Below, piece by piece: positions 14,494-19,854 of a stretch of 19,854 nucleotides of DNA. A program made the translations under genes and the position numbers. Position 1 is the stretch's first letter. Each line of letters opens with the position of its first letter. The stretch covers positions 1 to 19,854 of the forward strand of contig DVGE01000099.1 in the NCBI GenBank assembly GCA_018712885.1, written 5' to 3'. This DNA comes from Candidatus Pullichristensenella stercoripullorum. GTDB taxonomy: Bacteria > Bacillota > Clostridia > Christensenellales > Aristaeellaceae. The notes below the pieces were generated by a model that was given only the letters and a program-made list of their open reading frames with translations, was not told the origin of the DNA and did not search any database.

Positions 14494-14811
14494 TCAGCCG
14501 TGGCCGACATCGTGCTCACGCAGCACGCCGACGATGTCCGTGAGCAGCGCGCGGCTGTGGTCGGAGAGACAGGCGTCCGTAACGACGGGACGGGTCATGA
14601 TATCCAGAGAGTCCTGCAGCAGCGTATCCGCGGAAACGCCCAGCGCGTTGGCGGTGCTGACCATGGTCTCCAGGCTGGCTTTGCGCGTGCCGCGCTCGAT
14701 ATGCCCGTAAAACGGCAGCGATATGCCTACTTTTTCCGCCACGTCCTTTTGCGTCATACCCATCAATTTCCTCTGCTTGCGTATGCGTTGTCCCAAACGC
14801 AAATAGTCCAT
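14494..14811 (-). CDS. XRE-family helix-turn-helix regulator
   Basis: A 105-residue DNA-binding protein. The HTH_3 domain covers about residues 6-62: LGQRIRKQRKLMGMTQKDVA (first helices), EKVGISLPFYGHIERGTRK (recognition helix region) and SLETMVSTANALGVSADTLL. The C-terminal 40 residues (MTRPVVTDACLSDHSRALLT) are not a known sensor domain and are too short for an enzyme. The ATG at 14811 is chosen because AGGAGG lies 7 bases upstream; the longer frame to 14862 begins inside the untranslated leader. It is divergent from lon with 270 bases between the two starts, and convergent with the dehydrogenase operon. Targets are unknown; its own promoter and lon are natural candidates, which is inference from position only. 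Confidence 0.9.
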   Translation of the reverse strand: MDYLRLGQRIRKQRKLMGMTQKDVAEKVGISLPFYGHIERGTRKASLETMVSTANALGVSADTLLQDSLDIMTRPVVTDACLSDHSRALLTDIVGVLREHDVGHG

Positions 14812-14885
14812 AACATCCCCTCCTGAAATACGCCGTTTCGCAATACAGGTGCCACAAATCATTCCAGCAAAACAACTTAGGTACT

Positions 14886-14914
14886 ATTATACAGGAATCA
14901 TAGCCCTTTTGCAA
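14886..14914 (-). promoter_or_regulatory. promoter of the XRE regulator gene
   Basis: TTGCAA (14914-14909), 17-base spacer, TATAAT (14891-14886). The start codon is 74 bases downstream, leaving a leader of about 65 bases. Confidence 0.75.
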
Positions 14915-15023
14915 CATTCAAAAGCTGGAAAAAAATGCCATTTCCACGCATCGTCCTGTCGGAATGGTTGCCAGTTTCACCAGCATTGCGCAGCCATGCA
15001 AGAAAACACCATGGCGCGCGCTC

Positions 15024-15051
15024 TTGATTCTTAACGGTATGTCTGTATAAT
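15024..15051 (+). promoter_or_regulatory. promoter of the lon operon
   Basis: TTGATT (15024-15029), 16-base spacer, TATAAT (15046-15051). The GTG start lies 30 bases downstream. No CIRCE repeat (TTAGCACTC-N9-GAGTGCTAA) or CtsR heptad repeat is seen around it. Confidence 0.8.
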
Positions 15052-15081
15052 AAACAGTATCAAGCGCAAAGGACGTGTACT

Positions 15082-17460
15082 GTGAGCAAGACCAGTGAAA
15101 AACAGACGAGTTCGGGCACGCTCCCCCTGCTGCCCCTGCGCGGGCTGCTCGCCTTCCCCAACACCATGGTGACGTTGGATGTCGCCCGCGGCCGCTCGGT
15201 GGCGGCGCTGGAAAGCGCGTTGGAGGGCGACAAGCGCCTGTTCGTGGTGGCGCAGCGCGACGCGGGCGTCGATCTGCCGCACCTGGAGGACATGTATACG
15301 GTGGGCACGGTCGTAGACATCCGCCATGTTTTGCGCATGCCGGACAACAGCGTGCGCGTGCTCGTCGAGGGCGAATGTCGCGCCATCCTGCTGGATGTGG
15401 AGGAGCGCGGCGACATGCAGCGCGCCGAATTCATGGTGCTCAAAGGCGACGAGCCCTCGCGGGAAGACGAAAGCAGCGAGACCGCCCTTCGCCGGCAGGC
15501 GATGATCCGCGCCATCCGCCGACAGGCGCTCGCGCTTGTCAAGGCGCGCGGGGAGAACATTTCCAGCGAATTGCGCGCCCAGATCAGCGGCGAAAAGCGG
15601 CCGGACGCCCTCTGCGACGTCGTGGCGGCAAACTTTCTGAGCAGCATCGAGGACAAGCAGGCCGTGCTCGAGTGCATGTCGGTCGATCTGCGGCTGGAAA
15701 CGCTCCTGATGGCGCTCTCGCGCGATCTGAAGATCAACGCGCTGGAAGAAAAGATACACGCGCGCGTGCGCGAGGCCATGGAGAGGTCGAACCACGACTA
15801 TTACCTGCGCGAGCAGATCCACGCCATTCAGGAAGAGCTCGGCGAAGATGAGGACGAGGAACTGCGCGCCCTGCGCGAGCGCCTGCGCATTTCAAAGATC
15901 AGCGGCGAGGCCCGCGAACGCACGGAAAAGGAGCTTGCGCGGCTGGCGCGCACCTCTATCCACGCCCCGGAGAGCGCCGTGTTGGAGACGTATATCGAAA
16001 CGATGCTCGACCTGCCCTGGGGCGTGAAGACCGGCGTGAGCATCGACCTCGCCCGCGCGCGCAAGGTGCTCGATCAGGATCACTATGGCATGCGCGAGGT
16101 CAAGGACAGGCTGCTGGAATACCTGGCCGTGGCCAGGCAGAAGGGCGACCTGAAGAGCCCCATCCTCTGCCTTGTCGGGCCTCCGGGCGTGGGCAAGACC
16201 TCCATCGCCCGCTCCGTCGCCCGCGCGTTGGGGCGCGAATTTACCCAGATGTCCCTGGGCGGCGTACACGACGAGGCGGAGATCCGCGGCCACCGGCGCA
16301 CCTATGTCGGCGCGATGCCGGGGCGGTTGATCTCAGCCATCTCGCAATGCAAGGCGATGGATCCCGTGTTCCTGCTCGATGAGGTGGACAAGCTCTCGCG
16401 GGACATGCGCGGCGATCCTTCCTCGGCGCTGTTGGAGGCGCTCGACCCGGCGCAGAACGACCATTTCCGCGACCACTATATCGAAGCGCCATTCGATCTT
16501 TCGAACGTCTTGTTCATCACCACCGCCAACACCACCGACACCATCGACCGCGCCCTGCTCGACCGCATGGAGATACTCGAAGTGCCCAGTTACACGCTGG
16601 AGGACAAAATGGCCATCGCCAAGAAATACCTTCTGCCCAAGCAGCTGGAGGCGCATGGGCTCAAACGCGGCGATCTGAAGATCGGCGAGCGGGCGCTGCG
16701 CGCGGTCGTCGAAGGCTATACGCGCGAAGCCGGCGTGCGCGAACTGGAGCGCACGCTCGCCCGCATCTGCCGCCGCGCGGTGCTGGCGATGCAGGAGGAC
16801 GCCTCGATCGCCGGCGTGCGCGTGCGGCCGGAAGATCTGCACGGTCTGCTCGGCGCAGTGCGCTATCTGCCCAAGAACGAAGCGGGCAGGTCGCGCGTCG
16901 GCCGCGTCAACGGCCTTGCCTGGACGAGCGTCGGCGGCGAGGTGATGCCCATCGAGGCGCTGCTGCTCGACGGCAAGGGCGAATTTAAACTGACGGGCAA
17001 GTTGGGAGACGTGATGCGCGAATCGGCGCAGATCGCCCTCAGCGTTGTGCGCAAGCGCATGAGCGTTTTCGGCGTGCCCGCGGACCTGCTGGAAAAGCAC
17101 GATCTACACGTGCATGTGCCCGAGGGCGCGGTGCCCAAGGACGGCCCCTCCGCGGGCGTGGCGCTGGCCTGCGCCATCCTCTCGGCGGTGTCCGGCGCGC
17201 CCGCGCGCGCGGATGTGGCCATGACCGGGGAACTGACGCTGCTGGGCGACGTGCTGCCCATCGGCGGCGTCAAGGAAAAGCTGTTGGCCGCTTATCGCGC
17301 GGGCGTGACGAATATCCTCCTGCCGCGGGAAAATGAGCGCGACCTCGAAAAGATCGACGCGGACATACTCGCAAAGCTCCACATCACCCCCATCGACAGC
17401 ATAGACGAGGCGGTGGCGCTGGTGTTGCCCGCGCCCCGGGAAATGATGGTGGCTGTATGA
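15082..17460 (+). CDS. lon: ATP-dependent Lon protease
   Basis: Lon is a cytosolic hexameric AAA+ serine protease that unfolds and degrades damaged and regulatory proteins. The 792-residue product has the full family layout: N-terminal substrate-binding LON domain from LPLLPLRGLLAFPNTMV (14-30) to about 205, a helical linker with SNHDYYLREQIHAIQEELGE (236-255), AAA+ module with Walker A GPPGVGKT (366-373) and Walker B VFLLDEVDK (429-437), and a C-terminal protease domain with the catalytic dyad Ser690 in PKDGPSAG and Lys733 in GGVKEK. The start is a GTG at 15082 with AAAGGA about 8 bases upstream. The gene heads a chain with engB and a permease; lon followed by engB (ysxC) is a common order in Bacillota. 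It is transcribed from a sigma-A promoter divergent from the XRE regulator. Confidence 0.98.
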   Translation: MSKTSEKQTSSGTLPLLPLRGLLAFPNTMVTLDVARGRSVAALESALEGDKRLFVVAQRDAGVDLPHLEDMYTVGTVVDIRHVLRMPDNSVRVLVEGECRAILLDVEERGDMQRAEFMVLKGDEPSREDESSETALRRQAMIRAIRRQALALVKARGENISSELRAQISGEKRPDALCDVVAANFLSSIEDKQAVLECMSVDLRLETLLMALSRDLKINALEEKIHARVREAMERSNHDYYLREQIHAIQEELGEDEDEELRALRERLRISKISGEARERTEKELARLARTSIHAPESAVLETYIETMLDLPWGVKTGVSIDLARARKVLDQDHYGMREVKDRLLEYLAVARQKGDLKSPILCLVGPPGVGKTSIARSVARALGREFTQMSLGGVHDEAEIRGHRRTYVGAMPGRLISAISQCKAMDPVFLLDEVDKLSRDMRGDPSSALLEALDPAQNDHFRDHYIEAPFDLSNVLFITTANTTDTIDRALLDRMEILEVPSYTLEDKMAIAKKYLLPKQLEAHGLKRGDLKIGERALRAVVEGYTREAGVRELERTLARICRRAVLAMQEDASIAGVRVRPEDLHGLLGAVRYLPKNEAGRSRVGRVNGLAWTSVGGEVMPIEALLLDGKGEFKLTGKLGDVMRESAQIALSVVRKRMSVFGVPADLLEKHDLHVHVPEGAVPKDGPSAGVALACAILSAVSGAPARADVAMTGELTLLGDVLPIGGVKEKLLAAYRAGVTNILLPRENERDLEKIDADILAKLHITPIDSIDEAVALVLPAPREMMVAV

Positions 17461-18062
17461 TGACCATTCGCAGCGCAAAATTCGCCCATTCCCTCGACCG
17501 ACTGCGCCCTTTCCCCGGGCAGGGCATGCCGGAGATCGCCATGGCGGGCAAGTCCAACGTGGGCAAGTCCTCGATGATCAACAGTCTGCTGGGCAATTCC
17601 AAATTGGCGCGCATCTCCTCGGAGCCGGGCAAGACGCGCCTCGTCAACTTCTATCGGGTCAACGACCAGTTCTGGCTCGTCGATCTGCCCGGATACGGCT
17701 TTGCCAAAGCGCCCAAGGCCGAACGCGAGCGTTGGGCGGCAATGATCGAGGGCTATCTCGAAGGCTCCGGGCACTTGAAGCGCGTTTTGCATCTGGTGGA
17801 CATCCGCCATGCGCCCACGCGCGAGGATCAGATGATGGTCGATTACCTGCGGCATTACGACATTCCCTTCACCGTGGTGGCGACCAAGGCGGACAAGCTC
17901 TCCAGAGCGGCGCGGGGGCGCTCCATCCCCGTCATCTGCCGCGCGTTGGCCGTGCAGCCGTGGGAGGTCGTTCCCTACTCTTCCGAGGACGGCACGGGAA
18001 GGGAAAAGGTGCTGGATATTCTGGAAAAAGAGATCGCAGACGGGTGTGAGAACGATGAATAA
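17457..18062 (+). CDS. engB: ribosome biogenesis GTP-binding protein EngB/YsxC
   Basis: EngB (YsxC, YihA) is an essential TRAFAC GTPase needed for late assembly of the large ribosomal subunit. All G motifs are visible in 201 residues: G1 GKSNVGKS (31-38), G2 with GKTRLVNF (58-65), G3 DLPGYG (76-81), G4 TKAD (143-146) and G5 SSEDG (175-179). Length is normal for the family. The start overlaps the lon stop (ATGATGA; ATG at 17457 or 17460), so it depends on translation of lon. In B. subtilis the same order lonA-ysxC is found, which supports the assignment. Confidence 0.97.
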   Translation: MMTIRSAKFAHSLDRLRPFPGQGMPEIAMAGKSNVGKSSMINSLLGNSKLARISSEPGKTRLVNFYRVNDQFWLVDLPGYGFAKAPKAERERWAAMIEGYLEGSGHLKRVLHLVDIRHAPTREDQMMVDYLRHYDIPFTVVATKADKLSRAARGRSIPVICRALAVQPWEVVPYSSEDGTGREKVLDILEKEIADGCENDE

Positions 18063-18954
18063 GCAACTTCGCGGCGGCCTGCTCCTGGCGCTGGCCGCGC
18101 TCATCTGGGGCATGGCCTTCTCCGCGCAGAGCGAAGGCGGCAAATATCTGGGGCCGTTCGCCTTTACCGCGGCGCGCTCCTTTATCACTTTTTTCGCGCT
18201 TTTGCTGTTCGAAGCGGTCGGCAGCCGCGGAAAACGGCAGGCGCGGCCGGCGGAGACGGCGCCCCTGTCCGCCTACATAAAGCTCGGCGTACCGCTGGGC
18301 GTGGTGATGTTCGCGGCCACGGCGCTGCAGCAGCTCGGCCTCACCATCGACCCCAGCGCCGCCAAGAGCGGTTTCATCACGGCGCTGTACATCGTCATCG
18401 TGCCCATCCTCGGCCTTTTGTTCTTCCGCCGGCGCGTGGGCGCGCAGATGTGGCTCGGCGTTGCGCTCTCGCTGGTCGGGCTGGTGTTGCTGTGCGTCAA
18501 GGACGGTTTCATGATCGGCGCGGGCGACCTGGTGACGCTCGCATGCGCGGTGATGTTCGCCGTACACATCGTCGCTGTCGATCGCTTTGCCAGCGGCCTG
18601 AGCGCGCCGCGGCTGTGCTGCGCGCAGTTCGGCGTGACGGGCGTTTTAGCGCTCATCGTCACGCTCTTCACCGAGACGACGCACGTCTCCGATCTGCTGG
18701 CCTGCTGGCCGAGCCTTCTCTACGTGGGTGTGTGCTCCGGCGCGATGGGCTATACGTTGCAGATCGCCGGGCAGAAGTACACCGAGCCGACGGTGGCGTC
18801 GCTCATCCTCTGCCTGGAGAGCGTCTTCGCCGCCGTGGGCGGCTGGCTGCTGCTGGGGCAGGTGCTCTCGCCGCGCGAGTTGGCTGGCTGCGCGGTGATG
18901 CTCGTCGCCTGTGTGCTGGCGCAGCTTCCCGAGAAACACACTGCCAAGGCCTGA
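18055..18954 (+). CDS. DMT-superfamily (EamA) permease
   Basis: A 299-residue inner-membrane transporter with ten predicted helices in two EamA repeats. Repeat 1 starts with GGLLLALAALIWGMAFSAQ, where the W-G-x-x-F/A pattern is typical, and includes LQQLGLTIDPSAAKSGFITALYIVIVPIL. Repeat 2 starts near GAGDLVTLACAVMFAVHIV and contains GYTLQIAGQKYTEPTVASLI and ESVFAAVGGWLLLGQVLSP, both highly characteristic for this family. Members export amino acids, metabolites or drugs; the substrate cannot be told from sequence. The ATG at 18055 is chosen (a GTG at 18046 is an in-frame alternative); the gene overlaps engB by 8 bases, and the local Shine-Dalgarno site is weak (GTGAG), so coupling to engB is likely. 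Confidence 0.92.
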   Translation: MNKQLRGGLLLALAALIWGMAFSAQSEGGKYLGPFAFTAARSFITFFALLLFEAVGSRGKRQARPAETAPLSAYIKLGVPLGVVMFAATALQQLGLTIDPSAAKSGFITALYIVIVPILGLLFFRRRVGAQMWLGVALSLVGLVLLCVKDGFMIGAGDLVTLACAVMFAVHIVAVDRFASGLSAPRLCCAQFGVTGVLALIVTLFTETTHVSDLLACWPSLLYVGVCSGAMGYTLQIAGQKYTEPTVASLILCLESVFAAVGGWLLLGQVLSPRELAGCAVMLVACVLAQLPEKHTAKA

Positions 18955-18978
18955 TCATAAAGCCAGGGAGTTCGCGCC

Positions 18979-19458
18979 ATGAAAAAGCCCTCGATCTGCA
19001 TCCCCCATCCGGCTGAATTTTGGTTCGTCGTCATCTTTTTGGGATGCGGTGCCTGTGCGTTCCTCATTTTGGCGCTCATTTGCGCCCTGCGCGGCGATCT
19101 TCTCAATGTCATCCTCTGCTTTGTCGCCGTAGCGCTCTTCATCGCCGGCGTGCGCTTCGAGGTGCGCATGAACGGCGATTTCTACCGCATCGACGAGGAC
19201 GCCATCCACATTTACCGCGACTGGCGGGAAGTCGGCAGCCTGCGCTGGGATGAACTGACCAGCTTGGCGCTCCGCAGAGGACAGTATAGAGGGAAACCGG
19301 GGCGATTTCTTGAGGCGGGCGTGCAGGTTGATAAAGGATGGTCGATGCGTGGAAGACCGGCGCGTTTCCATCCCCATGCCCGACCTTCCTGCAAGAAATG
19401 CGTTTTTGTGGCGATGCATGACTTCCGCGCCTCTCGCGCCGCAATGCAAAAATGCTGA
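18979..19458 (+). CDS. small membrane protein of unknown function, C-terminus doubtful
   Basis: I do not recognise the family. The 159-residue frame has two membrane segments (about residues 14-36, FWFVVIFLGCGACAFLILAL, and 43-58, NVILCFVAVALFIAGV), followed by a short region FYRIDEDAIHIYRDWREVGS and LRWDELTSLAL (about 68-99) that resembles the first strands of a bacterial PH-like (DUF304-type) domain. After about base 19275 the GC preference at codon third positions falls and the translation becomes rich in Arg, Pro, His and Cys. The next frame (+1) is open through the same stretch to a TGA at about 19481 and reads more like a PH-like continuation (RRVSIPMPDLPARNAFLW). A frameshift is possible. 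GGGAG lies 8 bases before the ATG, and the gene follows the permease by 24 bases. Confidence 0.6.
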   Translation: MKKPSICIPHPAEFWFVVIFLGCGACAFLILALICALRGDLLNVILCFVAVALFIAGVRFEVRMNGDFYRIDEDAIHIYRDWREVGSLRWDELTSLALRRGQYRGKPGRFLEAGVQVDKGWSMRGRPARFHPHARPSCKKCVFVAMHDFRASRAAMQKC

Positions 19459-19498
19459 CGACCCGCGCGATCTGGAGCGCTGAACGCCGTGCCGCGCC

Positions 19499-19527
19499 TT
19501 GACAAGCAGTGCAGGGCGCTGTATAAT
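19499..19527 (+). promoter_or_regulatory. consensus promoter of tRNA-Leu
   Basis: TTGACA (19499-19504), exactly 17 bases, TATAAT (19522-19527): both boxes and spacing are perfect, as expected for a highly expressed stable RNA. The tRNA starts 19 bases after the -10 box. Confidence 0.93.
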
Positions 19528-19545
19528 CAATCTATCGCCATCCGC

Positions 19546-19632
19546 GCCGCTATGGTGGAATTGGCAGACACAAAGGACTTAAAATCCTTCGGAAGAAATT
19601 CCGTATCGGTTCGAGCCCGATTAGCGGCACCA
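19546..19632 (+). tRNA. tRNA-Leu, anticodon UAA
   Basis: An 87-base class II tRNA with encoded CCA. The acceptor stem is GCCGCTA (19546-19552) with TAGCGGC (19622-19628), discriminator A and CCA at 19630-19632. The D-arm shows TGGTGGAATTGGCAGACACA, the anticodon stem is AAGGA/TCCTT with loop CTTAAAA (anticodon TAA, reading UUA and UUG), the long variable arm is CGGAA-gaaa-TTCCG, and the T-arm is ATCGG-TTCGAGC-CCGAT. All stems pair without mismatch. It has its own promoter and terminator and is a single-gene unit. Confidence 0.98.
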
Positions 19633-19641
19633 GACCAACAT

Positions 19642-19695
19642 AATCCGAACCAATTCTTCCCTGTGGGAGACAGGTTCGGGTTATTTGTTTTCTTT
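19642..19695 (+). terminator. terminator of tRNA-Leu
   Basis: AATCCGAACC (19642-19651) pairs with GGTTCGGGTT (19673-19682) over 10 bp with one wobble; the loop holds a small inner stem (CTTCC/GGGAG). The tail ATTTGTTTTCTTT is U-rich. It starts 10 bases after the CCA end. Confidence 0.88.
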
Positions 19696-19854
19696 GACCG
19701 ATACGAAAGTACTTACTTCCACAATGGAGTACAGCGAAGGCCAAATTCCAAGCCCAGCGGTTCGCGAAAAAGAAAATAAAGTCGGAAAATGTAATTATGG
19801 CCACCAGCTAAGTCTACGGTTCGACAAAACCCCTATAAGGGTATGATACCTAGT
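19696..19854. other. lower-GC stretch without a gene at the window end
   Basis: About 160 bases with near 45 percent GC, in contrast to the rest of the window. I see no start codon with a ribosome binding site and no family-like translation on either strand. Short inverted repeats occur: TAC(T)TCCA-caa-TGGAGTA at about 19714-19731, CCCT-ata-AGGG at 19831-19841 and GGTAT-g-ATACC at 19840-19850. It may be ordinary intergenic DNA or the edge of an acquired element behind the tRNA. Confidence 0.4.

Noticed and set aside
14863..15081. CIRCE or CtsR heat-shock operator before lon
   Set aside because: No TTAGCACTC inverted repeat and no GGTCAAA-type heptad repeats were found.
19489..19804. Open frames on both strands across the tRNA-Leu gene and its terminator
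   Set aside because: They contain translated tRNA and terminator sequence; such frames are common artefacts.
1..19854. CRISPR array, insertion sequence, prophage or defence island
   Set aside because: No regularly spaced direct repeats, transposase, integrase, phage structural or restriction genes are visible; the content is mostly housekeeping.

Overview
The window is a GC-rich chromosomal segment of a Gram-positive-type bacterium, most likely a high-GC member of Bacillota class Clostridia. The reasons are the lon-engB(ysxC) gene pair, a YwlG/DUF436 protein, an AEC permease, strong GGAGG-type ribosome binding sites, compact leaderless-spaced operons and sigma-A promoters with TATAAT boxes. 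No rRNA, phage, transposase or CRISPR array is visible. Gene density is very high and no gene-free stretch exceeds 300 bases.

Left part, minus strand (1-8435). Reading in the direction of transcription: an FmdB-type zinc-ribbon gene and murA (peptidoglycan precursor synthesis) share a good promoter and end at a strong terminator. Directly behind that terminator lies a large gene whose product joins a complete EndoQ-like PHP nuclease to a UvrD-type helicase. An AEC-family permease with its own promoter and terminator follows. Then comes uvrB-uvrA (nucleotide excision repair, ATGA overlap, uvrA cut by the window edge), with a promoter nested in the permease terminator and a possible LexA box. 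Two DNA repair units, deaminated-base endonuclease/helicase and UvrBA, thus lie close together, separated only by the permease.

Middle part, plus strand (8521-14465). A divergent promoter drives an alpha/beta-hydrolase-like protein without a recognisable nucleophile. A second promoter drives a tightly packed five-gene set: a SpoU/TrmH-type RNA methyltransferase, a DUF436 protein, a divergent heparinase II/III-like protein, a GNAT acetyltransferase joined in frame to a duplicated unknown domain, and a zinc-type medium-chain dehydrogenase. A 13-bp perfect hairpin closes it.

Right part (14494-19854). A small XRE regulator (minus) is divergent from lon (plus). Lon overlaps engB, which overlaps a DMT-family permease; a small membrane protein with a doubtful C-terminus follows. 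A tRNA-Leu(UAA) with a perfect consensus promoter and a terminator comes next, and the last 160 bases are visibly less GC-rich and carry no gene.

The most interesting items are the EndoQ-UvrD fusion, the GNAT plus tandem-repeat protein with a preserved internal start site, and the hairpin between the murA Shine-Dalgarno sequence and its start codon.
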